In this document: in pieces, positions 7,826 to 16,172 of the stretch
Numbering within the stretch: position 1 is the stretch's first letter
Layout: every line of letters starts with the position of its first letter
Assembly: GCA_017642895.1 (NCBI GenBank)
Contig: JAEPON010000001.1
Location: 368,006 to 432,005 of the forward strand
DNA: 64,000 nt
Direction of reading: 5' to 3'
Source: Roseitalea sp.
GTDB lineage: Bacteria > Pseudomonadota > Alphaproteobacteria > Rhizobiales > Rhizobiaceae
Translations under genes and position numbers: made by a program
The notes under the pieces: model-generated
What the model was told of the DNA's origin: nothing
The model's input: only the letters and a program-made list of their open reading frames with translations
Databases searched by the model: none

Positions 7826-9508
7826 ATGGAAACCAAGGCCAATTATGTCGCTGTGGGCGCGTTCACCGTTCTGGTGTTCGTGGCGGCGTTCGCCTTTGTT
7901 TATTGGTTCGCGCGCAACGACACCGGTGGCGAGACGGCCCGGCTGAACGTGGTGATCGCCGGCTCCGTGACGGGACTTGCCAATTCGAGCGTCGTCAAGT
8001 TCAACGGCATCGATGTGGGCAAGGTGGACCGGCTTGGCTTTGATGCCACCGATCCCGGCGTCGTCATCGCCGAGACGCGGGTTCGGCGCGATCTTCCGAT
8101 CACGGCCCAAACCAAGGCGGTTCTGTCGTTCACGGGACTAACGGGCATCGCCCATATCGAGCTTGAGGGCGGCGCGGTCGATCAACCCAATGTGTTTGAA
8201 CTGGCCGAGCAGGAGGGCACGGTCGCGACAATCGCCGCCGATCCTACCGCGCTGAACGATCTGCTTGCCACCGCCCAGGACATCGCCAACCGTGCCAACA
8301 ACATTTTGACCGACATTGAGAGCTTTGTCGCCGATGCGCGCGGGCCGCTGACCCAGGCAGTCGAGAATGTCACCGAAATCAGCGACGCGCTGGCAGCCAA
8401 TTCCGGCCGTATCGACGAGTTCCTGACCGGCATGGGCGATCTGGGCGAGTCGCTGGGAACCGTTTCCGCAACGTTGGAGCGCACTTTGTCGGGCGCGGAC
8501 GAACTGATCGCCGCGGTCAATCCGGAGGATGTCACGGCCATCGTCAGCGAAGTGCGCGGCTTTGCCGCCGATCTCAACCAGGCGTCCGACGATCTGGACG
8601 GTCTTGTTGCGTCCGCGCGCACCACGCTTGAGGGATTGGAGACGATCGGCGACCGGATCGATCAGTCGTTTGACGGGGTCGATGCTCTGATCGCGGCCGT
8701 CGATCCCGATGCGGTCAACGCGGCGGTCGGTGGTTTCGCCGAAGCGGGGCAAGCCGCGCAGGGGCTGGTTGAAACGATCGGCGAGACGGCCCGGACCGCC
8801 GACGAACTCCTTTCCGCCATCGACCCCGAAGAGGTGCGCACGATCATTGCCGATGTGCGGGGTTTCACCGGTGATCTGCGTCAGGCGACGGGAGACATCG
8901 ATACGCTGCTGACCTCTGCCTCGCGGACGTTCGAAGGGCTCGAAAATGTCGGCACGCGGGTCGAGACGTCGTTTGATCGCGTGGACCGGTTGCTCGGCGC
9001 CGTCGATCCGGACACGGTCGGCGAAGCGGTGGCCGGTTTTGCCGATGCGGGTCGGGCGGCGCGCGACATCACCGCCGACATTGAGGGCGTGACCGCCCAG
9101 CTCGAAGGGCGCGGCGACGACATTGACACCATCTTTGCCAATGTCACCGAAATGTCCGAACGGTTGAACGCGGCCTCCGTGCGCGTCGACGGCGTTCTGG
9201 AAAAGCTTGACGGGTTTCTGGGCGAGGGCGGCGAGGGCGGCCAGAACCTGATTGCCGAAGCCGGTGAGACGCTGCGTGCGTTCCGGGACGTGGCAGGCAA
9301 TCTGAACGCGCGTCTCGACAGCATAGGGAGCGGGCTTGAGCGGTTTTCCGACCGTGGACTGCGTGACATTGAGGCCCTGGTCAACGAAACGCGCCGGTCG
9401 ATCTCGCGCATCGAACAGACGATCACGAGCATTGAGCGTGATCCGCAGCAATTGCTCTTCGGCGGCGACGGTGGCGTCAAGCGCTTTGACGGGCGCGAAC
9501 GCCGCTGA
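7826..9508 (+). CDS. mlaD: MlaD/MCE-domain lipid-binding protein with long repetitive tail
   Basis: Membrane-anchored MCE protein (560 aa from the ATG at 7826, with GGA upstream). One N-terminal TM helix (about residues 8-28) is followed by the MCE domain (roughly 38-125; NSSVVKFNGIDVGKV and the ITAQTKAVLSFTGLTGI strand), which shuttles phospholipids in the periplasm. Beyond it comes a very long, mostly helical tail, which single-domain MlaD (about 180 aa) lacks. The tail includes two tandem copies of about 101 residues (near 232-332 and 333-433), marked by VRGF, GLE, DRVD/DGVD and AVDPD blocks. Longer MCE tails often form periplasm-spanning coiled structures, so a tunnel or bridge role is plausible inference. 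Confidence 0.9.
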   Translation: METKANYVAVGAFTVLVFVAAFAFVYWFARNDTGGETARLNVVIAGSVTGLANSSVVKFNGIDVGKVDRLGFDATDPGVVIAETRVRRDLPITAQTKAVLSFTGLTGIAHIELEGGAVDQPNVFELAEQEGTVATIAADPTALNDLLATAQDIANRANNILTDIESFVADARGPLTQAVENVTEISDALAANSGRIDEFLTGMGDLGESLGTVSATLERTLSGADELIAAVNPEDVTAIVSEVRGFAADLNQASDDLDGLVASARTTLEGLETIGDRIDQSFDGVDALIAAVDPDAVNAAVGGFAEAGQAAQGLVETIGETARTADELLSAIDPEEVRTIIADVRGFTGDLRQATGDIDTLLTSASRTFEGLENVGTRVETSFDRVDRLLGAVDPDTVGEAVAGFADAGRAARDITADIEGVTAQLEGRGDDIDTIFANVTEMSERLNAASVRVDGVLEKLDGFLGEGGEGGQNLIAEAGETLRAFRDVAGNLNARLDSIGSGLERFSDRGLRDIEALVNETRRSISRIEQTITSIERDPQQLLFGGDGGVKRFDGRERR

Positions 9509-9606
9509 TAAGCGGTAAGAACGGCGCGCCTGCCGGCGGGTTCGTGTGTGATGGTCGGTCCTGCGGGTAGTGTGTCATGGGCGATGACGGGGTGCGCAAC
9601 AACATC

Positions 9607-10230
9607 ATGAGCAAGTCGGGCCGGCGGCCAACGCGCCTGCCAAGATCGATCGCGGCACTACTGTTGTCGGCGACATTGGCCCAGGGCTGCGCGGCGCTCG
9701 GCGGCACGGGCGAGGCGCCGGACACGTTCGATCTGGTTGCGCCGCGCGATGTGACGGCAGGTCCGGTGCGCCGTGGAACGCAGATCCTGATCGCCGAGCC
9801 CGGAGCGGTGCAGGCGCTGGATTCGCAGAACATTGTCGTTGAGACCGCGCCGTTCGCCATTCAGTATCTGGGCGACGCGCAATGGGGTGATCGCCTGCCG
9901 CGTCTGGTCCAGCGCCGGCTGGCCGAGAGTTTCGACCGGGCTGACCGGTTCGATGGCGTGGGTCTGCCGGGGCAGGGCCTGGCCATCGACTATCAGATCG
10001 TGACCAATATTGCCGAGTTCGGCATCGACATACCAGCGGCGGCTGCCCAAATCGAAATCCAGGTCAAGCTGCTCAACGATCGAAACGGCGTCGTTGCGTC
10101 CGACCGGCGGTTTGCCGCGAGCGTTCCGGTTTCGCGGACGGGCAGCCCGGACGATTATGTTGCGGCGTTGAACACGGCATTCGGCGTCGTTGCGCGTGAG
10201 ATCGTCGCCTGGTCCGCCGACCTGATCTGA
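9607..10230 (+). CDS. ABC-type transport auxiliary lipoprotein (PqiC/YmbA-like)
   Basis: Last gene of the Mla operon: a putative outer-membrane-facing lipoprotein of 207 aa from the ATG at 9607 (an in-frame ATG at 9577 adds ten residues without improving the signal). The N-terminus is Arg-rich, then hydrophobic, ending in a lipobox-like LAQGC that would make the Cys the lipidated residue. The mature part resembles the ABC-type transport auxiliary component family that accompanies MCE systems, with the opening TFDLVAPRDV strand and a C-terminal helix (NTAFGVVAREIVAWSADLI). It probably helps deliver lipid to, or receive it from, the outer membrane. A strong hairpin terminator follows. Confidence 0.82.
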   Translation: MSKSGRRPTRLPRSIAALLLSATLAQGCAALGGTGEAPDTFDLVAPRDVTAGPVRRGTQILIAEPGAVQALDSQNIVVETAPFAIQYLGDAQWGDRLPRLVQRRLAESFDRADRFDGVGLPGQGLAIDYQIVTNIAEFGIDIPAAAAQIEIQVKLLNDRNGVVASDRRFAASVPVSRTGSPDDYVAALNTAFGVVAREIVAWSADLI

Positions 10231-10254
10231 TCATCGACCGCTGCCGCTGACAAA

Positions 10255-10283
10255 AAAGCCCCGCTCGTTCGAAGCGGGGCTTT
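10255..10283. terminator. Bidirectional intrinsic terminator
   Basis: A perfect 11-bp inverted repeat, AAAGCCCCGCT (10255-10265) and AGCGGGGCTTT (10273-10283), has a 7-nt loop; A-rich and T-rich flanks provide a U-tract in both directions. It lies between the end of the lipoprotein gene (10230, plus) and the end of the giant coiled-coil gene (10306, minus), so it can end both transcripts. Confidence 0.85.
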
Positions 10284-10305
10284 CATGTTTGCGGCTTCTC
10301 TCCGG

Positions 10306-13300
10306 TCAGCGCAAGCGACCGCTCGCATGGGCCAGCATCGTATAGACCTTGCCGGTGTCGGACGTCAGATATGTCTGTGTCATCACACCGTCCCTGTCGT
10401 TGCGCGACACATCGCTCAGCAGCCGCTCAAAATCGCGCACATAGCGGTCGACCGACGCCTTGAACGCCGAATCGCGCCCATAGCGCGCCTTGATGTCCTC
10501 GAACGTGCGCTGGCCGGCGAGCGTGTAGAGGCGACGGGTGAATATGTCGCGTTCGCCGCGGCGGTAGCGATCCCACAATTGCGCGGCTGCCTCGTGATCG
10601 ATCGCCCGGGCGATATCGACAGACAGCGAGTTGAGCGACTCCACCGTTTGCGAGGGCTGGCGGGCCGGAGCGGGTTGTTCGTCGCTCGATGCACGCTTGA
10701 GAAGATCGCTGACCCAGCCGCGACCGTCAGATGAAGGCGCCGACGGCTGGTGCGCGGGCTCGGCTGCCCGTGGGAGCGCCATTGGCGCTGTTTGATCAAA
10801 ACCGCCGCGAAGCTCGGGCTGGGCGGGGGCGACGGGCTGAGCATGCCCGGCCGGGACGCGGTTGTCCGCGTTATCCGACCGGGCTTGGGGCTTTTTTGCG
10901 CGGGCGGTGCCTCCCACGTCGAATGCGCGTCCCGATTCCTCCACAATGCGCGACAGGTCCTTGAGCGCGTTGATCTGCTCGCTGACCGCGCGGCGCATTG
11001 CGTTGGCGCTTTCGCGCGTTTCCTCCGGCAGTTCGAGAACGCCGCGGCGCACCTCGTCGCGGGCACTTTCCAGTTCCGAGCGGATGTCGGACGAAACTTG
11101 ACGCATCTGAACGGTTGCCTCGTCGAAACGGCCCATGGCCTCTTCGGCGGTCTGCCGGATGCTGCTCGCCAGTTTGTCGGTCGAACTGAGCGCGCGATTT
11201 TCCACCTGGCCGAGCGTGTCGGCGATCACCGTCTCGAAAGAGCGCATGATCCGCTGGATCTCCTCGGATTTGGCAACCAGTCCGGCGGACAAGGTTTCAA
11301 GCGCCTCGCTCCGGTCTCCCAGCGTCGCCTCGAGGTTGGACTGGGCCTTCTCGAAGAGATCGGAGGCCGACGCCAGAACCTTGCCATGATCGTCAAAACG
11401 CGCGGCGATCGCGGCGATGTCGTTGAGCGTCTTCTGCGAAACATTGTCGAGTTTTTCGGCGTTGTTGCCAAGAAGCGAAACCGATGTGCTCAGATTCTGC
11501 GCAATCGTGCCGGTGCGGCTGGCAAACCCGTCGGTTGTTTCGGCCAACTGGCTTTCGATGGCGCTCAGATTGCCGGTTGCCATCTCGATCAGTTCGCCAA
11601 GCTTGGCGTTGGAGGCCGACAGGCGATCCAGAAGGCCGCCGACATCCCCGCCAAGGCTGTCCTGCATGGTCTCGACGGTTTCGCGTGTGCGATCCAGCAG
11701 ACCGCCGACCGCGCCGGAAAGGTTTGTCTGGATCGATTCGACGGCCGTGATCGTTTCCGCGGTGCGGTTGGCGAGCGCGTTGACGAGCGCCTCGTTTTCG
11801 GCACGCAACCGCTCGGTGGCCGCCCGGGTCGCGCTTTCGAGCTGCGTTGCGATCTCCACGCCGTTCTGGCCGAGGCGGTCGATCAGCGGCGCGGCGGTGG
11901 TTTCCAGGGTTTGCGCAAGCGCGCCCGTGCGTTCGCCGATGCGCTGGTCGTAACTGGCGATTTCGGCGCTCAAGCTGGCCTGGTGCGTTTTCAGCACTTC
12001 GCCCAGCCGCTCGGTCAGAACATCGCTTTGATCTGCGCCAAGCTGAGCCACACGCGCGGTCTCTTCATCGATCGCCGCCCGGGTTTCGGTCACGCGATCG
12101 CGCAGCGTGATGGCGAGGGCAGCGGCGCTGTCTTCGAGCACACGCCGGACATTGTCCACACCGACAGAAAGAGCGCGTTGCATCGTGCTCGTGCGTTCAT
12201 CGACGATACCCGACTGGTCGGCAAACGCCGCATTGACACTGTCGGTCGCCTCGCGCAGCGCGGCGACTGCGGCGTTGGAGCGGGTCTCCACGGACGACGC
12301 GATCTCGTCGGCCATGCCGGCCAGCCGCTGGGTCAGCGCTTCGGTCTTGGCCTCGATATCGGCGCTCGGTGCGTCGAGCGCCGCGGCAAGGCCCTGCGCC
12401 GTGCGCTCGGTCGCGCCAAACAGGGCGGCGGTCTTCTCCTCCAGCCGCTCGAGGAAGGCGCCGGTGCTTTCGGAGACCCTCGAAACGGTGGATTCGCCCG
12501 CGGCGTTCAGGCGCTCGATCGTCTCGTCGCTGACGGTCGTCAGGCCGGACACCGCACGTTCGCCGGTTGCGGCAAACTTGGCGGTGACTTCGTCGCCCGC
12601 GCTTTGAAGGCGCGCCACCGTCTGCTCTGTCGCACCGGTCAGGCCGGACACGGTGTTGTCCCGCAGCGATGCGATCGAGGTCACCAGGCGCTGGTTGGCG
12701 GCATCGAGTTCGCTGACCGAGCCGTCCGCGCTTTGCGTGATCTGGGCGGCCGCATCCATGCCGGTGCCCATGAGTCGTTCGATCAGTTCGTCGCCAACGC
12801 CGGCAAGGCTTGAAACCGTATTGTCCTGAAGCGATGCGATTGACGCAACAAGACGCTGGTTGGCGGCATCAAGTTCGCTGACCGAGCCGTCCGCGCTTTG
12901 CGTGATCTGGGCGGCCGCGTCCATGCCGGTGCCCATCAGGCGGCCGACAAGGTCGTCGCTGGCGTCGGCGAGCTTGGTCGTCATGTCCTTGCTCATCTCG
13001 GCCATGCCGGCGGTAACGCGCTGATGTGCTTCCTCGATACCGGTCAATGTGCCGCGGGCGGAGGTCGCAATTTCTTCGGCAGCCCTGTTGCCTGCTTCAA
13101 CGAAACGCGCCGCGTTCTGGTCGATGCTGGCGCTGACCTGGTCGCCAAGCGCCGTGGCGCGGCGTTCCATGGCCGCGGTCTGTTCTTCGAGCGCACTGGT
13201 GATCCGCTGGGTTCCGTGGTGGGCGGCGGCGAACGCGGCTTCGGTCTTCTCGTCAAGGCGCTGCGCGACCCGGTCGGCATCCGCCGTCAGGCGGGCAACG

Positions 13301-14985
13301 CCCTCATCGGTCGCCGACATGAACCTGGCCGCCAACTCGCCGGCCTTGTCGTCAAGGCGGATCGACTGGCTGTCCATGGTGGCGGTGAGCGTATCTGCCG
13401 ACTGGAGTACCGCATCGGCTATCGCCTGCGAGCGTGCTTCGGCCTTGGCGAGGAAATCGGCGGTTCGTTCGTCGATCGTGCTGGTCATTCGGGTCGACGC
13501 GCCTTCCAGTGCCTCGGAAATCGCGGTGGTTCGCGAGGCCAGTGTTTCGGCGAGCGAGCGCTGGACCGAGCCGGTCTGTTCCTCGATCGACTTGCGGGCG
13601 CCTTCGGCGGTCTCGGTGATCGATTCCGCTCCTTCGGTCAGCGTTTCGGCGATGGCACGCGTGCGATCGAGCAGCGTCTCGTTGAGTTGCCGCGCGCGCG
13701 CATCCAGCGCGACGTTGAGGCGCTCGGTGCTCGCATCGACGCCTGAGATGCGGGTTTCGAACTCTTCAACAAGGCTTTGGCCGCGTTCCGCAATCAGGCT
13801 TTGAAGGTTCTCAGCCTGCCCTTCGATCGTCGCATTCAGGGAGCGCCCGGCGGTCTCGGTGACCGCATTGAGATTGGCGATGCGGGTTTCGATGAGGCTG
13901 GCAAGCGCATCGCCCGATGCGGTGAAGCGGTCGGAAATCTCATCCATCTGGCTGGCAAGGCCGGCATTGACTGTCGAACCGGTCTCGTTGAGCCGGTCAA
14001 GCAGGCTGTCTCCAGCCTTGTTGATGTGCGTTGTCAGATGTTCGGAGGCGGTGACCATCTTGTCGCCGAGCGTGTCGGTCGCCGTTGTCAACTCCTCGCG
14101 CAACTGTTCGTGGGCGCCGGAAATGGACGCGCGCAGCCGCTCGGCATGGGTGACGACGCCCTCGCGCTGATTGCCCAACTCGCTCAGGAGCGAGCGCACA
14201 CGCGCCTCGTTGTCGGTGTAGGCGCGCTCCAGTTCGGTGACCTCGTTCTGCATCAGCGCTTCAAGTTCGCTGGCCCGGGCGATCGTGCGTTCGATGCCTT
14301 CGCCCATCGCGGCGACTTCGCGCCGGACGGCCTGGCCGACCATGGCCACCCGCTCCTGCGCCAGATTTTCAGGCGCGGCGAGGCGGAAGGCGATCTCGCT
14401 CATCGAGCGGGCGGTGTTGCGCATCTCCTGGGCGCGGCGGACAAGAACGGCAAAGCCAAAGAACATGATGACCGGGATCACCACGCCGATCATGATCGCG
14501 ATCACGCCGGGCAGGGCACGCAACTGTTCGATCGTCCTGATCTGCCAGACATCGGGCGAATAGAGCAGATGCGCAAGAGCCGCGCCGGCGCCGATCCAGA
14601 CAAGGCTGAGAACGCTGGCCCATGCCAGCGACCGCCCGCCGGAACGCGCGGTGATCCGCTCTAGCAACTGCGCATATTCCCGTTCGGCACTGTCGTCATT
14701 GGCGGCGCGATAGGGCGCAGCGGCTGCCGCCGCACCGGCAGCGGCTGTGGCCGCGGATGCGGCGACGGGCGGTTCCTCGATCTGGCTGGCTTCGCTCAAC
14801 TCGCCAGCAGCCTTGCTCACCTGGGCTTCGAAATCGTCCAGGGACAGTTCGCTGTCCAGATCGACCTCAGCCCCACTGTCCGGATCAACATCGGCCGCGC
14901 CGGTTGCCAGATCGTTTTCAAGCGCTTCCTCGAGCGCCAGTTCCATATCTGCATCAAGGTCCGGTGCGTTCTTGTTCTGAGCCAT
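10306..14985 (-). CDS. Giant membrane-anchored coiled-coil protein, growth-pole-ring (GPR)-like
   Basis: A 1559-residue protein; the start at 14985 is preceded by AGGTGAGG. It has an acidic, Ala-rich cytoplasmic N-terminus (1-115), two TM helices (about 119-142 and 158-182), then more than 1100 residues of Ala/Glu/Thr-rich apolipoprotein-like helical repeats. A conserved globular C-terminal region opens with GRGWVSDLLKRAS and contains a LDNLxxDIARAIDH-type helix and the YRRGERDIFTRRLY motif. The architecture matches the Rhizobiales-specific growth pole ring protein of Agrobacterium (known, about 2100 aa), which organises polar peptidoglycan growth; the homology is my inference from architecture and neighbourhood. 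An internal 55-residue duplication is almost identical. Neighbouring Hpt and cell-wall genes fit a polarity role. Confidence 0.72.
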   Translation of the reverse strand: MAQNKNAPDLDADMELALEEALENDLATGAADVDPDSGAEVDLDSELSLDDFEAQVSKAAGELSEASQIEEPPVAASAATAAAGAAAAAAPYRAANDDSAEREYAQLLERITARSGGRSLAWASVLSLVWIGAGAALAHLLYSPDVWQIRTIEQLRALPGVIAIMIGVVIPVIMFFGFAVLVRRAQEMRNTARSMSEIAFRLAAPENLAQERVAMVGQAVRREVAAMGEGIERTIARASELEALMQNEVTELERAYTDNEARVRSLLSELGNQREGVVTHAERLRASISGAHEQLREELTTATDTLGDKMVTASEHLTTHINKAGDSLLDRLNETGSTVNAGLASQMDEISDRFTASGDALASLIETRIANLNAVTETAGRSLNATIEGQAENLQSLIAERGQSLVEEFETRISGVDASTERLNVALDARARQLNETLLDRTRAIAETLTEGAESITETAEGARKSIEEQTGSVQRSLAETLASRTTAISEALEGASTRMTSTIDERTADFLAKAEARSQAIADAVLQSADTLTATMDSQSIRLDDKAGELAARFMSATDEGVARLTADADRVAQRLDEKTEAAFAAAHHGTQRITSALEEQTAAMERRATALGDQVSASIDQNAARFVEAGNRAAEEIATSARGTLTGIEEAHQRVTAGMAEMSKDMTTKLADASDDLVGRLMGTGMDAAAQITQSADGSVSELDAANQRLVASIASLQDNTVSSLAGVGDELIERLMGTGMDAAAQITQSADGSVSELDAANQRLVTSIASLRDNTVSGLTGATEQTVARLQSAGDEVTAKFAATGERAVSGLTTVSDETIERLNAAGESTVSRVSESTGAFLERLEEKTAALFGATERTAQGLAAALDAPSADIEAKTEALTQRLAGMADEIASSVETRSNAAVAALREATDSVNAAFADQSGIVDERTSTMQRALSVGVDNVRRVLEDSAAALAITLRDRVTETRAAIDEETARVAQLGADQSDVLTERLGEVLKTHQASLSAEIASYDQRIGERTGALAQTLETTAAPLIDRLGQNGVEIATQLESATRAATERLRAENEALVNALANRTAETITAVESIQTNLSGAVGGLLDRTRETVETMQDSLGGDVGGLLDRLSASNAKLGELIEMATGNLSAIESQLAETTDGFASRTGTIAQNLSTSVSLLGNNAEKLDNVSQKTLNDIAAIAARFDDHGKVLASASDLFEKAQSNLEATLGDRSEALETLSAGLVAKSEEIQRIMRSFETVIADTLGQVENRALSSTDKLASSIRQTAEEAMGRFDEATVQMRQVSSDIRSELESARDEVRRGVLELPEETRESANAMRRAVSEQINALKDLSRIVEESGRAFDVGGTARAKKPQARSDNADNRVPAGHAQPVAPAQPELRGGFDQTAPMALPRAAEPAHQPSAPSSDGRGWVSDLLKRASSDEQPAPARQPSQTVESLNSLSVDIARAIDHEAAAQLWDRYRRGERDIFTRRLYTLAGQRTFEDIKARYGRDSAFKASVDRYVRDFERLLSDVSRNDRDGVMTQTYLTSDTGKVYTMLAHASGRLR
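12628..12957. repeat. Tandem 165-bp duplication inside the giant coiled-coil gene
   Basis: Two adjacent 165-bp units (12628-12792 and 12793-12957), read on the minus strand, encode nearly the same 55 residues. Both contain RLMGTGMDAAAQITQSADG followed by SVSELDAANQRLV; differences are confined to a few positions (for example DDLVG/DELIE, SLQ/SLR, SLAGVG/GLTGAT). The DNA itself is highly conserved between copies, unlike the rest of the diverged helical repeats, so this is a recent in-frame duplication. Confidence 0.9.
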
Positions 14986-15323
14986 GAAAGCCTCACCTGC
15001 TACTCGCTCCGGACCAAGGCCCGGAATTACGCTTGCCAGCCCACGCCACGATTGCGGACGCACGTGTGGCGTGAAGATGGCTACCCTCTATCGTAGAGCC
15101 AGGGGTGTCAGAATGGAACATGATATCGCGGCACCCGCAAAAACTTTAAAGATAAAGTTAACGCGCCGTGAGGGCTGCGAAAATCCGGACCGGGCGCACG
15201 TGTTTCGGGCCGCCTGGCGAAACCGGTTTCCGCTGCCCCAATTCCGCCCCCACCCGCCATTAACCGCTTGCCCATCAGTTTGTGACAGTCTCGTTCAAGG
15301 GACAGTGCGTATGGGTGGTGTTT
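14986..15323. other. Divergent intergenic region
   Basis: This 338-bp stretch separates the start codons of the giant coiled-coil gene (minus) and the Hpt gene (plus). No credible ORF is present. It is locally A/T-richer around 15140-15165 (an AAACTTTAAAGATAAAG run), which suits a promoter region. A TTAA-N8-TTAAC pair at 15146-15162 resembles a CtrA site but has the wrong spacing (8 instead of 7). Confidence 0.5.
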
Positions 15324-15701
15324 ATGGACGTTCAGTGTAACAAGCATCCGGTCTTCGAGACGCCGGACATGGCCGGCCGGGCGATCGCGCGGGAACGCCC
15401 GGTGGATCTGGTTCGGCTGGCGCGGCAGACCGGCGGCGACAGAGCGCTGGAAGAAGAGGTGCTGCACCTTTTTCTCAAGCAGGCCAAGTCCATCGGCAAG
15501 GCGATGCGGGACGGTGCCGATGCCGGCCAATGCAAGCGCCATGCGCACACGCTCAAGGGCGCGGCGCGCTCGGTCGGTGCCGGCGCCATCGCCGACACCG
15601 CCCAGGCCGTCGAGGCAGCCCCCGGCGAGGGACAGTGTGTCCGCGCACTCCTGAACGAGATCGACCGGACCTGCGACTACATCAATTCCCTTCTGCGCTG
15701 A
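15324..15701 (+). CDS. Stand-alone Hpt-domain phosphotransfer protein
   Basis: A 125-aa protein made of little more than a four-helix histidine phosphotransfer domain. The phospho-accepting His75 lies in HTLKGAARSVGA, the canonical HxLKGxA motif, with upstream helices (VDLVRLARQTGGD, VLHLFLKQA) as in other Hpt proteins. Such proteins relay phosphate between a hybrid histidine kinase and a response regulator in the cytoplasm. The start at 15324 removes a poorly supported 14-residue extension from 15282. No kinase or regulator is adjacent; the nearest hybrid kinase in the window is CckA about 8 kb away, whose usual partner is ChpT, a different fold. Its kinase is therefore unknown. Confidence 0.85.
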   Translation: MDVQCNKHPVFETPDMAGRAIARERPVDLVRLARQTGGDRALEEEVLHLFLKQAKSIGKAMRDGADAGQCKRHAHTLKGAARSVGAGAIADTAQAVEAAPGEGQCVRALLNEIDRTCDYINSLLR

Positions 15702-15714
15702 CCCATTGGCTCGC

Positions 15715-15736
15715 CCGGCCGTTCGGCCGGCTTTGC
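15715..15736 (+). terminator. Probable terminator after the Hpt gene
   Basis: A CCGGCC / GGCCGG stem (15715-15720 with 15725-15730, loop GTTC) is followed by CTTTGCTT. It lies 14 bp after the Hpt stop codon. The stem is short and the T-run interrupted, so it may be weak. Confidence 0.45.
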
Positions 15737-15814
15737 TTGACAATCGGGGGCGAACGGCTAAGTCGCGCTTCTGACGATCCGCGCCATTAGTGGCGTGCGG
15801 ACCTGCCGGAGTGT

Positions 15815-16138
15815 ATGATGCCCAAGCTGAAGATTGTCGCCTTTGACGGAACCGAGTTCGATCTGGACGCCGAAGCCGGTTCGACGGTGATGGAAAATGC
15901 GATCAAGAACGCTGTTCCGGGCATCGAGGCCGAGTGTGGCGGGGCTTGTGCCTGCGCCACCTGTCACGTCTATGTGGATGAGGCATGGACACAGAAGGTG
16001 GGCCAGCCGGATGTCATGGAAGAGGACATGCTCGATTTCGCCTACGAGACCAAACCCAATTCGCGCCTGTCCTGCCAGATCAAGATGACAGACGATTTTG
16101 ACGGGCTTGTCGTTCGGGTTCCCGAGCAGCAGGCCTGA
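15815..16138 (+). CDS. 2Fe-2S ferredoxin, adrenodoxin type
   Basis: A 107-aa [2Fe-2S] electron carrier (MMPK; start at 15815, or 15818 from the second Met). Cluster ligands are Cys41, Cys47, Cys50 (C-x5-C-x2-C within CGGACACATC) and Cys87 (SCQI), the vertebrate/adrenodoxin arrangement typical of ISC-type Fdx and of P450 redox partners. An additional Cys45 sits inside the loop. The [19 protein letters not shown] helix is the usual acidic partner-docking surface. No P450 or isc genes are nearby, so its partner is unknown; a housekeeping role in Fe-S assembly or haem/ubiquinone synthesis is likely but inferred. Confidence 0.9.
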   Translation: MMPKLKIVAFDGTEFDLDAEAGSTVMENAIKNAVPGIEAECGGACACATCHVYVDEAWTQKVGQPDVMEEDMLDFAYETKPNSRLSCQIKMTDDFDGLVVRVPEQQA

Positions 16139-16172
16139 CCACCGCTTTCAAGTCCAGACGGGGTCATGTCCG

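Noticed and set aside
15146..15162. CtrA-like site TTAA-N8-TTAAC before the giant coiled-coil gene
   Set aside because: The CtrA consensus needs exactly 7 bp between half-sites; here there are 8.
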